This document shows, in pieces, positions 19,301-28,137 of a stretch of 64,000 bases of DNA. The translations under genes were made by a program, and so were the position numbers. The stretch spans positions 744,001 through 808,000 of the forward strand of contig NZ_WMFA01000001.1 in the NCBI RefSeq assembly GCF_009856445.1, written 5' to 3'. Below the pieces are notes generated by a model. That model was not told the DNA's origin. It saw nothing but the letters and a program-made list of their open reading frames with translations, and did not search any database. The stretch comes from Halobacillus litoralis (GTDB taxonomy: Bacteria > Bacillota > Bacilli > Bacillales > Halobacillaceae). Numbering within the stretch: position 1 is the first letter of the stretch; each line of letters starts with the position of its first letter.

Positions 19301-22300
19301 TTAAATCATGAGATTGTTCTCTGAATTCACCCGATAGTGAGCCTCAGGGTGGTGAAGAGAAGTTGTAAAACTTGCCCCATTTAAAAGAATGTTTCGAGCA
19401 AAATAAGATTCTGCTTGTGCGGCTAAGAAGTGCCTTCGGTTCCCGCGTCCGTAAAAAGTATTGTTGTAAATTCTAAAATTGTTCGTTCGGCTATAGACTT
19501 GTAGGTGTGATTGGTCGATGATGTTGTCATGGATAGCTAAACTGTTTCCGGCACTAATGATTAAGCCGTTTCTCGACGCAACGGTATTGTTCCGAAAAAC
19601 ATCTCCTTGCATCGTCTCCCATCCATCTTCCCAATCTACATCACAAGCGGGTGTCCTTCCATTTGAGTTTTCCCGAAAGGAGCACCCATCTACAAGCCAT
19701 CCTTCGCCGCCGGTTAAAGCTAAACCCGTACTGAGATTATTTTCGAATTTACAATTTAGGAACTTACAATACCGGGGCATACCAACAGTTCTAATGAAAG
19801 CACATGCGTTGAAGTCTGTATCCATCGTACTTGGTTTGTTTTCTTGATATATAACTACACGAGCGAAGGACGCGTTCGATGGCTTAGTATAATTGAAAAA
19901 TTGTAGGTTATAGGCATGTTGTTTGATGAAATTTTTATTAATATCATAAAAATAAATGGAATATAACCTTGAACGGAGATGAGGGTAGGAATAGTACCCT
20001 TGGTTATATCCGAGCATGTAATAATCCCCAAGTCCTCTTACATCCAGATAATCCTGATACCTCCATACCCCATTTGTTGAGTCATTATTGTTAAGGCCGT
20101 CTTCTCCAATGGATCCATCTTCCCAGTTCAATCCGACGCTAATGGAGCGGGTTTCTTTCTTCACTAAGTTGGTGCCGGTGATGACATTAAACCCGGGGGA
20201 CTCATTAAAAGTGCAGTTTTTCCAAGTACATTTATACGACTCCTTAATTTCAAAGGTTAAACAACCTTCACTTGATTGTTCAATGGTTGTGCTTTTCGCT
20301 TCTCCAAAAAAATGTCCATTTTCAAACATGCATTGTTCGACATCCCCATCATAATAAAACATTGTATAACCAGAAGCAGTCTTTGTGCTGGGTTCAATGT
20401 ATATCTTAGATTCGCTCCAATCTACAACCATACGCGATGGGGGAAGAATGGTACGGGCATCCGGGGTAATACTGTAATCCCCCTTTGGAAAAACGATTTT
20501 TTTAAATTCTTGGTCTATGGCGTAATCAAAGACCGCCTGAATGCCATTTGTCGTTTGTACTGGATTACTCCTGTCTGCATAGATTTGGAATTGCTGGATG
20601 TCAATCATGTACGTGTCTTCTTCACTTATGGTTTCTTCAGGTCCATCCTTTACGGTAACTTCAAAACTTGCTGAATATGCCTTTGAAGAATCGTATGCTG
20701 TAATCGTAGCTGTACCTGCCCCTCTTCCAGTCAGTACTCCATAAGGTACTGTGGCAACAGTTGCATCCGAGGTTTCCCAAATGATGTAGTTACTATCGTA
20801 AACATCAAAGGGTAAGGTCGTTGCCATTAGTGGAAACTCCTCCCCAACGTCAAGGGATTCAGTCTGACGGTTCAATGATATTCCATTTATACTCCTATTG
20901 GGTTGGGGAGGTTCAGCTGTATTTCCACCCACTTTGACATTGATATATTCGTAATAAGTTTCCCCATCATATTCAAGTTTAACTGTGACTTGAGTTTCTC
21001 CTGATGATATTCCTGTTAGAGTACCTGATTCACTAACTTTCACGAATCCTTCGTTTCCGCTTTCATAAGATAAGGTAACGTGTTCTTTATAATAGGCTGG
21101 ATACGTTTGAACAGCAAGAGCCTGACTTTCTCCCACTTGTAGTAAAACATCAATCGGGAGGACTTGGAATCTTCTGAACGGTTCGGCGATTTTAATTGCG
21201 TGATCTTTTCTTAACATTTCTTCTTCAGTAAACGCACGATCGTACATTTCAAAACTTGAAAGGATTGTCATTGGAGTGTTTGCATTTAAATGGTTTCTTC
21301 TTAACAATAAATCTTCATTTTTAAGAGTGTTGACCCATTCAACAAAATCATTAGCTTTATAGATTTCAGACACATACCCATTTAGGTACATCTGTCCTTC
21401 ACCATTTTCTTTTAACGTAACAATAAATACATTCTCTTCACCATCAAGAATGACATCCCTATAGCCATCCGTGAAGTTGCTATTCAGCTTTTTACCTGTA
21501 TCATCCGCCATAGACAATGACTTCTCTGTACCTGTTCCATCGATATACTTAAAATAAGCGTAAATAATACCGTTCAGAAAGAACGAAACAACTTTTCCGG
21601 AGTTTGTTTTATAAAAGGCCCCGATAGGATTGTGAAGACTTACAACGAGAGTAAGGCCTCCATTATTTATATCAAACGGTAAGGAAGAGTCTGAAGTTGG
21701 GATGGTGACAAAACTATTTGAAGTAAGCATCACTCCTAAGTCATTAACGAATCCACTCTGTTCATCATGTGCTACGTTATTCAATGTTGCTGGTAACTGC
21801 ATATATTCATCAAGAATGATATTATCTACAGATCCGTTGCGGTTTCTAAAATTATAATACAATAGCGAAGACTCAATAATAATGTTTGCTGATGCTGTAA
21901 AGCCTCCGTCTACAGTTGTTGCGGTAATCGTAACTTGCCCTTCCACTATTGCCTTTACTTCACCATCACTTGTGACAGTTGCAATGGTTGTATTACTTGA
22001 ATTCCACTCTACCGCTTTGTTGTCTGCATTCTCAGGAAGGACAATTGCTTCAAGTTTAATCGTATTTCCCACTTGCAGGTAAAAATCTGTGGTTTTAAAA
22101 CTTATTCCTATTACTGGAACTTCTTTAGGTGGGGGATTACCGATTGCATCGAGGATTCTTTGGTCCACTTCTTCTTTAGTATAGTACTCAAAATGGGCAT
22201 GATTTTTGTCGGATTTTTGGTTTAGTACTTCTTGAAGGTTAATAATATCTTCAATTTCGTGCTGATGTAGTGGTTCACCAAACGGATTGAAATTTTCCTG

Positions 22301-22651
22301 GATGGAGTCACGGGATTCATCAGTAACAGGATAGTTGTATTGGTAAGTGAAAGATTCGGAAGCTGCCCCGTTCACATACTTTGTAACAATATTTTGAAAG
22401 TGAAAATACTGATCAGGGTCTGATGTGTACCTGACTTTTACTTCATTTTGGTTCATGATTGGATTAAATGTTATCGATCCTGTCTCATAATTGACGGAAA
22501 ATTCATTTTCTCCTGGTTCAGTAAAGACTTCGGTAAGCCTTTTACCATCTATTACTTCAATGACTATAAGGGGGGAGTCACTTAAAGGTATTTCGCTAAG
22601 TTGGACAAGATTATTGCTAATGGTAAACGTTTCTTCAAGATTAATCGTCAA
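19301..22651 (-). CDS. Multidomain protein: tail-fibre-like N-terminus, three BIG2 domains, LamG-like domain, right-handed beta-helix
   Basis: TTG at 22651 is the start because a consensus AAGGAGG lies on the coding strand at 22664-22658; a longer frame to 22690 lacks one. The product is about 1116 residues with no signal peptide. Residues 1-175 resemble phage tail-fibre or tailspike N-termini, including a coiled segment with HQHEIEDIINLQEVLNQKSD. Ig-like BIG2 domains lie at about 180-260, 495-580 and 590-680, and a LamG-like domain at about 265-490. The C-terminus (about 700-1116) has the pectate-lyase-like beta-helix pattern (FPKGDYSI, later CKFLNCKFENN and GWLVDGCSFRENS). Such helices often bind or cut polysaccharide. 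No phage genes are nearby, while the exopolysaccharide operon diverges directly from it, so it may act on that polymer. No catalytic residues can be assigned, and its export route is unclear. Confidence 0.65.
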   Translation of the reverse strand: MTINLEETFTISNNLVQLSEIPLSDSPLIVIEVIDGKRLTEVFTEPGENEFSVNYETGSITFNPIMNQNEVKVRYTSDPDQYFHFQNIVTKYVNGAASESFTYQYNYPVTDESRDSIQENFNPFGEPLHQHEIEDIINLQEVLNQKSDKNHAHFEYYTKEEVDQRILDAIGNPPPKEVPVIGISFKTTDFYLQVGNTIKLEAIVLPENADNKAVEWNSSNTTIATVTSDGEVKAIVEGQVTITATTVDGGFTASANIIIESSLLYYNFRNRNGSVDNIILDEYMQLPATLNNVAHDEQSGFVNDLGVMLTSNSFVTIPTSDSSLPFDINNGGLTLVVSLHNPIGAFYKTNSGKVVSFFLNGIIYAYFKYIDGTGTEKSLSMADDTGKKLNSNFTDGYRDVILDGEENVFIVTLKENGEGQMYLNGYVSEIYKANDFVEWVNTLKNEDLLLRRNHLNANTPMTILSSFEMYDRAFTEEEMLRKDHAIKIAEPFRRFQVLPIDVLLQVGESQALAVQTYPAYYKEHVTLSYESGNEGFVKVSESGTLTGISSGETQVTVKLEYDGETYYEYINVKVGGNTAEPPQPNRSINGISLNRQTESLDVGEEFPLMATTLPFDVYDSNYIIWETSDATVATVPYGVLTGRGAGTATITAYDSSKAYSASFEVTVKDGPEETISEEDTYMIDIQQFQIYADRSNPVQTTNGIQAVFDYAIDQEFKKIVFPKGDYSITPDARTILPPSRMVVDWSESKIYIEPSTKTASGYTMFYYDGDVEQCMFENGHFFGEAKSTTIEQSSEGCLTFEIKESYKCTWKNCTFNESPGFNVITGTNLVKKETRSISVGLNWEDGSIGEDGLNNNDSTNGVWRYQDYLDVRGLGDYYMLGYNQGYYSYPHLRSRLYSIYFYDINKNFIKQHAYNLQFFNYTKPSNASFARVVIYQENKPSTMDTDFNACAFIRTVGMPRYCKFLNCKFENNLSTGLALTGGEGWLVDGCSFRENSNGRTPACDVDWEDGWETMQGDVFRNNTVASRNGLIISAGNSLAIHDNIIDQSHLQVYSRTNNFRIYNNTFYGRGNRRHFLAAQAESYFARNILLNGASFTTSLHHPEAHYRVNSENNLMI

Positions 22652-23334
22652 AATAATCCTCCTTATTTCATGGTGTAAAGAGGGGAGCACTTTTCCTCAA
22701 TTGGGGTAGGAAGATGGAATTAAATTGGGTGATGTTCCCTTTTATATATACGGTGATGAAGAGTGAATATTCACATATACCGGAGAGAGGTTGGAGGATT
22801 TATTGAAATGCATTGAAACCGATTACTACCAGGGACAAAGTAGGATTGTACATATAAAAAATGGATAAATGATGTAAGGACATTATGTACTCAACTTCGT
22901 TTATTGAGAAGGATAATTATGAAAAAGATTGGAAACACCCCACACGTTAAAGGTTCTGGACGATACTGAAGCCATAAATGGTGGAGTATGAGGGGCAAGA
23001 GTTCTTTGGAATTTGTGGGAGGGAAGGACAAGTAGATAGACAAGTAGCTATTAAATTTGTCTCTTTATGCAAAGGAATGAAGAAGAGGAGTAGAATGACT
23101 GTGTAAAAACACAAAAACTATAAAAGAACTTAAGGTTTACGATCTCATCCAATGTTATAACCGAGTATTGTCGGTTCAAATACAATATGGAATAAGAAAT
23201 GATTCATGCTTAGTGTAAGAAAAAATCGTTACTAAAAAATTTGTTCATAATACATATGATGTAGTAGACATTTAAGTTCAGGAATTTTATATATTTTCTT
23301 GGAGAATAAAGTCCGTGTTTCTGCGAATATTATG
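22652..23334. other. Long divergent intergenic region upstream of the eps operon
   Basis: About 680 bases separate the leftward beta-helix gene from the eps promoter. It has stop codons in all frames. The only notable structures are a short hairpin (AACCGA gtattg TCGGTT, 23158-23175) and general AT-richness. It may hold activator sites for the eps promoter, but none is recognisable. Confidence 0.5.
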
Positions 23335-23363
23335 TTGACTTGTTCTTTATACAGAACTATAAT
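23335..23363 (+). promoter_or_regulatory. eps operon sigma-A promoter with embedded SinR-type operator
   Basis: TTGACT (23335-23340) and TATAAT (23358-23363) are 17 bp apart. Bases 23342-23357 of the spacer read GTTCTTTATACAGAAC, an inverted repeat of the published SinR box GTTCTYT. Bound repressor would sit directly between the two promoter hexamers. The first eps gene starts about 90 bases downstream. Confidence 0.85.
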
Positions 23364-23409
23364 GTGTAGTAACATAAGCTCAATATTTAAGGCATTTTTT
23401 TGGAGTATC

Positions 23410-23425
23410 GTTCGTTATATAGTAC
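23410..23425 (+). promoter_or_regulatory. Degenerate second SinR-like site in the eps leader
   Basis: GTTCGTTATATAGTAC differs at two positions from the palindrome GTTCTTTATATAGAAC, the reverse complement of the site at 47880. It lies 68 bp downstream of the promoter operator. A further AT palindrome, TTCTTAATAAGAA (23431-23443), abuts the ribosome binding site. Both are weaker than the main site. Confidence 0.45.
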
Positions 23426-23455
23426 TTTCATTCTTAATAAGAAAAGGTGGGTCTC

Positions 23456-24202
23456 ATGAGAAAGAAAACTATGATTTATGATGATCAAATGTCCAAAGAT
23501 ATCAACATCAAAGAGTATTTCGATGTATTGAGAGACCGCTTTTGGCTTATCTTTATCATTACTGTGTTGTCGACGGCTTTAGGATACGGGTACGGTCAGA
23601 TGAATAGCATGTCCCTCTACCAAACGTCAACGAGAATTATCCTTGGAGCCGGTGAACAAGATATGGATATGAATACCTTGATGGTTATGATAAAAGATCC
23701 TCTTATAATGGGTGAAGTCCAGAATAATTTAGGATTGGAAGGATCTCCTGAAGCGTTAGCTAACCGGATACAAGTTTCCAGAATTGATGAATCTCAAGTC
23801 GTATTAATTTCAGTTACTGATACAGAAGCTGAACGTGCTGCGCAAATAGCGAACATGACAGCTAGTGTCTATAAAGAAAAAATTGTCGACATCTTGAATT
23901 ATAAACAAGTTCAACTCCTATCAGAGGCAAGTGTTAATCCTGTTTCTATCAGCGGCAACCAAAATCGACCAATTTTCATTGCCTTTGTTTTTGGGCTAAT
24001 TACCGGCATTGGTCTCGCATATTTATTGGACTCAATTGATGGAGCAGTTAAATCCAGGAGAGACATTGAAGATATCTTTGAACTCCCTGTTCTGGGTGAG
24101 ATTTCTTATATGAATCGGCGGAATTCAGTAACAAAAAAAGTGAAAAAAGGTTCAGAAAATAGTGAGATCAGAGGTGAATCCATCGATGTTAAGCAAAATT
24201 AG
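23456..24202 (+). CDS. epsA: Chain-length determinant / tyrosine kinase modulator (Wzz family, EpsA-like)
   Basis: ATG 23456 follows AAAAGGTGGG, which is better placed than for the GTG at 23447. The protein (about 248 residues) has a short cytoplasmic N-terminus, a first membrane segment (about 27-45), and an extracytoplasmic Wzz domain (SMSLYQTSTRIILG onward). A second membrane segment lies at about 172-192 with a Pro-Ile start (NRPIFIAFVFGLI), followed by a basic cytoplasmic tail. Proteins of this kind control polysaccharide chain length and activate the BY-kinase encoded next. It overlaps the kinase gene by 17 bases and is the first gene after the SinR-controlled promoter. Confidence 0.88.
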   Translation: MRKKTMIYDDQMSKDINIKEYFDVLRDRFWLIFIITVLSTALGYGYGQMNSMSLYQTSTRIILGAGEQDMDMNTLMVMIKDPLIMGEVQNNLGLEGSPEALANRIQVSRIDESQVVLISVTDTEAERAAQIANMTASVYKEKIVDILNYKQVQLLSEASVNPVSISGNQNRPIFIAFVFGLITGIGLAYLLDSIDGAVKSRRDIEDIFELPVLGEISYMNRRNSVTKKVKKGSENSEIRGESIDVKQN

Positions 24203-24845
24203 GAACCTGTCAACTAAAAATAAGAAACCATTGGTAACGTACATGAATCCTAACTCTATAATATCCGAACAGTTCCGTACTATTCGGACAAATATACATT
24301 TTTTAACCGATCAGAATAAGCGTAAAGTGTTCTTAATAACTTCCCCCAATAAACAAGAAGGAACATCCACAGCGATTGCAAACTTAGCTGTTTCAATGGC
24401 CCAAAATCGAGAAAAAGTACTCTTAATAGACGCGAACTTAAGAAGCCCTACGTTACATCAAATATTTAAATCTTCTAATAATATTGGTCTAACTAACGTC
24501 ATAAATGGAAGTTCAGAATTAAATGAAGCCATAGACCAAACTGGAATTGCTCAACTTCATTTATTGACAAGCGGAACCATTTCTCCTAACCCGTCAGATG
24601 TTCTTGGTGATTATCGGATGGAGGAATTACTTGAGAAAGTCGGAGGGATTTATGATCTTGTCCTAATTGACACGCCTTCTGTTTTAAAATCAACGGAAAC
24701 AAGAATCTTGGCCAGCCTCTGTGATGGTGTTTTTATCCTTTTGAACCGTGGCAAGACGAAGATAGAGGAAGCGGAAGAATCAAAGAAAATCATGAATCTC
24801 GCTCATGCCAATGTATTAGGACTCTTATTGAATGATAATAAATAA
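24186..24845 (+). CDS. epsB: BY-kinase (EpsB/YwqD-like) with altered Walker A motif
   Basis: ATG 24186 is chosen because AGAGGTG lies nine bases upstream; the longer frame from 24162 overlaps more and lacks a site. The 219-residue protein has the BY-kinase fold: SEQFRTIRTNIHF, a Walker A region at 53-62, Walker A' (LLIDANLRSPT, 79-89), and Walker B (LVLIDTP, 158-164). The Walker A reads SPNKQEGTST, with Thr60 where the catalytic lysine of EGKST normally is. Walker A' has Asn83 where Asp is usual. The protein ends at LGLLLNDNK without the usual tyrosine-rich tail. In the family the enzyme autophosphorylates to modulate EPS export. Here catalysis is doubtful and a structural role is possible. 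Confidence 0.85.
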   Translation: MLSKIRNLSTKNKKPLVTYMNPNSIISEQFRTIRTNIHFLTDQNKRKVFLITSPNKQEGTSTAIANLAVSMAQNREKVLLIDANLRSPTLHQIFKSSNNIGLTNVINGSSELNEAIDQTGIAQLHLLTSGTISPNPSDVLGDYRMEELLEKVGGIYDLVLIDTPSVLKSTETRILASLCDGVFILLNRGKTKIEEAEESKKIMNLAHANVLGLLLNDNK

Positions 24846-24858
24846 CGTATGATTTATC

Positions 24859-24874
24859 GTTCTTAATAAAGAAT
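24859..24874 (+). promoter_or_regulatory. SinR-like palindrome between the kinase gene and the EAR-like RNA
   Basis: GTTCTTAATAAAGAAT is the reverse complement, apart from both end bases, of the GTTCTTTATTAAGAAT sites at 47950 and 54888. No clear promoter accompanies it, so it may be an auxiliary operator or a chance match. Confidence 0.5.
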
Positions 24875-24889
24875 ATTAATTCGTTAAAA

Positions 24890-25010
24890 CGTGGTGATGT
24901 CTCCTTGCCATTATCAATGGAGGCACTCGGTCATGCTGTGGGTTGTGCGAGAAGCGTAACCTTAGACGCTAGTCGTCGATGGTGTGGCGTGAGGGCGGGT
25001 TGAATGCCCA
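24890..25010 (+). ncRNA. EAR-like (eps-associated) antitermination RNA element
   Basis: The EAR element of Bacillales lies between epsB and epsC in B. subtilis and promotes read-through of terminators in long polysaccharide operons. This 278-base gap sits in exactly that position and is the most GC-rich, structured stretch between genes here. Visible helices include CCAT-tatca-ATGG, GGTT...AACC around GTGCGAGAAGCGT, ACGC...GCGT, and GGGC-GGGTTGAAT-GCCC. The boundaries are approximate. The assignment rests on position and fold, not on a covariance search. Confidence 0.7.
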
Positions 25011-25011
25011 T

Positions 25012-25065
25012 TTTTAAAATTTTTAGGAGTAGGACGATTGGGTCCTATTCCTAAAAATTTTAAAA
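25012..25065 (+). promoter_or_regulatory. Very long hairpin directly after the EAR-like element
   Basis: Bases 25012-25035 pair with 25042-25065 to give about 24 bp with one G-U pair and a 6-base loop. The core is AGGAGTAGGAC / GTCCTATTCCT and the lower part is A/T only. No clear T run follows it, so it is not a classical terminator. It may be a termination or processing site that the EAR-like RNA acts on. Confidence 0.6.
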
Positions 25066-25123
25066 CCCTTAAATATGATTGCGTACATCTAATGGATTTT
25101 AAAATAACGAAGGGAGTGAGTGT

Positions 25124-26956
25124 ATGACCTATCGACAGAGGTTGTCTTTATTTATATTCATTGATTCTTGCATTATTCTAAGCTCAATTTTTATTGGTCA
25201 GTCATTGGTTGCTTCAGCTATAAATGTGCCAGTATATCCAACCTTAATAATGGTGTCGGCTATTATGACCAGTCATCTGTTCTATTCTTACCGTCTGAAT
25301 CTTTATCGAAAAGCATGGGAATACGCCAGTATCGGAGAATTAATCCTTATTTTAAAAACTGTAACATATTCATCACTGACGACAGCTGGGATCCACTACT
25401 TCTTTTTTCAGACGATATATCCGAGGTTGATGATGGTTATTTGGATGATGAACCTCCTGGTCATTGGAGGTTCGCGGTTTGTTTGGAGAATATATCGCGA
25501 CAATTATTTAAATCAATCAGAAATAAGTAAAAGGACATTGATAATAGGAGCAGGAGCTGCTGGAACTATGATAGCAAGGCAGCTTCAAAACAATCGTGAT
25601 ACGGACCTATTGCCTGTTGCTTTCATTGATGATAGTGCTAAGAAGCAGCGCTTAGATATTCTTGGTATTCCCGTTGTAGCAGGCACGAATGAAATTCAAA
25701 AGTATGTAAAAAAACTTGACATCGACAACATCATTATTGCTATTCCATCATTAAGTCGAAGAGGAATCCAAAACATTTCTAAAGAATGTGCTAAAACTGA
25801 CGCCAAAACGCAAATTTTACCTATGTTAGAGGATTTGGTGACAGGAAAGGTCTCAGTCACACAGTTTCGAGATGTGAATGTGGAAGATTTATTAGGTCGC
25901 GATCCTGTTGATTTGGATATCAATCAAATTTCAGATTATGTCAATAATCAGGTGGTTCTTGTGACAGGAGCAGGTGGTTCAATTGGTTCCGAGATTTCCA
26001 GACAGATCGTTAAGTTTAAACCTAATCAGTTGATCTTGCTTGGGCATGGAGAAAATAGTATTCATGCCATTGAAATGGAACTTAAGGAAAACTACAAGGA
26101 CCTAGGAATCGATATTCGAACGGAAATTGCCGATATTCAAGATGACCAAAGAATGATTGATATTTTTAATTTCTATCGTCCTGATGTCGTCTACCATGCT
26201 GCTGCACATAAACACGTACCTCTAATGGAACGTAATCCACAAGAAGCTGTAAAGAATAATATCATTGGTACTTTTAATTTGGCTAAAGCAGCTAGTTGGA
26301 GTAATACGGAAAGATTCGTCATGATTTCTTCAGATAAAGCGGTGAATCCAACAAGTGTGATGGGAGCAACTAAACGCTTGGCTGAAATTATCATTCAAAA
26401 CATGAATAAAGTGAGTGAAACGAAGTTTGTTGCTGTGCGCTTTGGTAATGTGCTAGGAAGTAGAGGAAGTGTAATTCCTATTTTCACAAAACAAATTGAA
26501 AAAGGGGGACCAGTAAAAGTTACCCACCCTGACATGGTTCGTTTTTTCATGACTATCCCTGAGGCATCCAGTCTCGTTATACAAGCAGGTGCTCTGACCA
26601 AAGGTGGAGAAATTTTCGTGCTTGATATGGGTGAACCTGTAAAAATTGTCGACCTTGCTGAAAATTTAATTAAACTTTCAGGGCATAGCATTGACGAGAT
26701 TGGTGTTGAATTTACAGGCATTCGTCCCGGAGAGAAATTATATGAAGAGCTTTTAAAAGATGAAGAAATCGAAAAGGAGCAAGTCTATCCAAAAATTCAC
26801 TTGGGAAGAGCGGCGGATATAGTCATGGATGATATCGAGGAAATGATAGATAAATATCAGCACCTTGATAAAGACACGTTAAGAAAGCAGTTGTTGTTTT
26901 TAGCGAATAAAAAAGGGTTGTCCAGACCTGAATCTCCGGTATCTATTACAAGTTGA
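25124..26956 (+). CDS. epsC: Membrane UDP-sugar 4,6-dehydratase (EpsC/CapD/FlaA1 family)
   Basis: This 610-residue protein has about four N-terminal membrane segments (residues 7-115). A first Rossmann-like CoA-binding-type domain (LIIGAGAAGTMIARQL) follows, then the extended SDR catalytic domain from about 280. That domain shows the nucleotide loop VTGAGGSIGSE (about 282) and SDKAVNPTSVMGATK (about 403-417), where Met replaces the catalytic tyrosine, as is usual for this family. The family makes UDP-4-keto-6-deoxy sugars from UDP-GlcNAc, feeding the aminotransferase and acetyltransferase encoded downstream (EpsN, EpsM). A ribosome binding site GAAGGGAGTGAG precedes ATG 25124. Confidence 0.92.
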   Translation: MTYRQRLSLFIFIDSCIILSSIFIGQSLVASAINVPVYPTLIMVSAIMTSHLFYSYRLNLYRKAWEYASIGELILILKTVTYSSLTTAGIHYFFFQTIYPRLMMVIWMMNLLVIGGSRFVWRIYRDNYLNQSEISKRTLIIGAGAAGTMIARQLQNNRDTDLLPVAFIDDSAKKQRLDILGIPVVAGTNEIQKYVKKLDIDNIIIAIPSLSRRGIQNISKECAKTDAKTQILPMLEDLVTGKVSVTQFRDVNVEDLLGRDPVDLDINQISDYVNNQVVLVTGAGGSIGSEISRQIVKFKPNQLILLGHGENSIHAIEMELKENYKDLGIDIRTEIADIQDDQRMIDIFNFYRPDVVYHAAAHKHVPLMERNPQEAVKNNIIGTFNLAKAASWSNTERFVMISSDKAVNPTSVMGATKRLAEIIIQNMNKVSETKFVAVRFGNVLGSRGSVIPIFTKQIEKGGPVKVTHPDMVRFFMTIPEASSLVIQAGALTKGGEIFVLDMGEPVKIVDLAENLIKLSGHSIDEIGVEFTGIRPGEKLYEELLKDEEIEKEQVYPKIHLGRAADIVMDDIEEMIDKYQHLDKDTLRKQLLFLANKKGLSRPESPVSITS

Positions 26957-26973
26957 TAAAGGTGGAAAAAATC

Positions 26974-28137
26974 ATGTCAAACAAAGTTCTTTTTTGCGCT
27001 ACTGTTGATTACCACTTTAAACTGTTTCACATCCCATATATGCAGTGGTTTAAGAAACAAGGATGGGAAGTTCATGTCGCAGCAAATGGAAATATGGAGC
27101 TCCCTTATGTAGATGTGAAGTATGATATCCCGATTCAGCGTTCTCCGTTCGCCCATAAAAACATAGAGGCATATAGAATATTAAGATATTTAATAAGGGA
27201 AAACCAGTACCAAATCGTTCACTGTCATACACCAATGGGGGGAACATTGGCACGGCTGGCAGCACGCTCTGCTAGAAAAAGAGGCACCAAAGTGATCTAT
27301 ACCGCTCACGGTTTTCATTTTTGCAAAGGAGCTCCCCTCCCTAATTGGTTATTGTATTATCCAATTGAAAGGAAGTTGGCTTCGTATACGGATTGCCTGA
27401 TTACAATCAATCAGGAAGATTTTCAGTTGGCGAAGAAAAGATTTAAAACTAAACATATTGAACATGTAAATGGTGTCGGCGTGAATACGGATGAATTTAA
27501 ACCGTTATCCATTAATGAGAAGACGAAAGCTAGAAAGTCATACGGTTATAAACCGGATGACTTTCTATTGTTTTATGCAGCAGAATTCAATAAAAATAAG
27601 AACCAAAAACTCTTAATAGAAGCACTTGCAAGAATCAATAATAGCGGACAGAACATTAAGCTTTTATTAGCAGGTAAAGGTAAGCTTCAAGATAAGTGTA
27701 AACAGCTAGCTGAAGAATTGGGAGTAAGGGAGAATGTTAGGTTTCTTGGCTATGTTAAGGATATTAAGAAAATTGTCTCGGTATGTGATGTAGCTGTAGG
27801 GTCAAGCTTACGGGAAGGTTTACCTGTCAATATTATGGAGGCAATGGCATGTGGCCTACCAGTAGTTGCTACATTTAACAGAGGGCATGCGGAATTGGTA
27901 GTGAATCATAGAAACGGTTATATTGTTCCTGTTCATGATATAGAGGGTTTCTCGAGACATCTCTTGGATATATACCAGTCTAGAGAGACCTATAAAGCAA
28001 TGAGCAAGGAAAGTTTAAACAGGGTAAATAAATACTCGATTAATCAAGTAGAGAAATCCTTAAATAGAATTTATCTTAGCTACATGATGGAGGAGCAAAA
28101 TGGTAGCAAAAGTAAGTATAATCGTGCCTATATATAA
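26974..28137 (+). CDS. epsD: Glycosyltransferase family 4 (EpsD-like)
   Basis: ATG 26974 is preferred over TTG 26953 because AAAGGTGG lies eight bases upstream. The 387-residue protein has a GT-B fold. The N-terminal part (CATVDYHFKLFHIPYMQWF, HTPMGGTLARLAAR) matches B. subtilis EpsD closely as I recall it. The C-terminal donor-binding half has YAAEFNKNKNQK and the EX7E-type stretch REGLPVNIMEAMACGLPVV. It should add a sugar to the lipid-linked EPS precursor at the inner membrane face. It overlaps the next gene by 38 bases. Confidence 0.88.
   Translation: MSNKVLFCATVDYHFKLFHIPYMQWFKKQGWEVHVAANGNMELPYVDVKYDIPIQRSPFAHKNIEAYRILRYLIRENQYQIVHCHTPMGGTLARLAARSARKRGTKVIYTAHGFHFCKGAPLPNWLLYYPIERKLASYTDCLITINQEDFQLAKKRFKTKHIEHVNGVGVNTDEFKPLSINEKTKARKSYGYKPDDFLLFYAAEFNKNKNQKLLIEALARINNSGQNIKLLLAGKGKLQDKCKQLAEELGVRENVRFLGYVKDIKKIVSVCDVAVGSSLREGLPVNIMEAMACGLPVVATFNRGHAELVVNHRNGYIVPVHDIEGFSRHLLDIYQSRETYKAMSKESLNRVNKYSINQVEKSLNRIYLSYMMEEQNGSKSKYNRAYI

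Noticed and set aside
22919-22969. 16-residue ORF (MKKIGNTPHVKGSGRY) with a GAAGGA-like site in the long gap before eps
   Set aside because: Too short, no neighbouring processing gene in its orientation, no conserved leader pattern and no promoter; chance is the simplest explanation.
23431-23443. TTCTTAATAAGAA palindrome at the first eps ribosome binding site, as a further SinR operator
   Set aside because: It lacks the G that begins the SinR box and is one base shorter than the other sites; kept only as a note.
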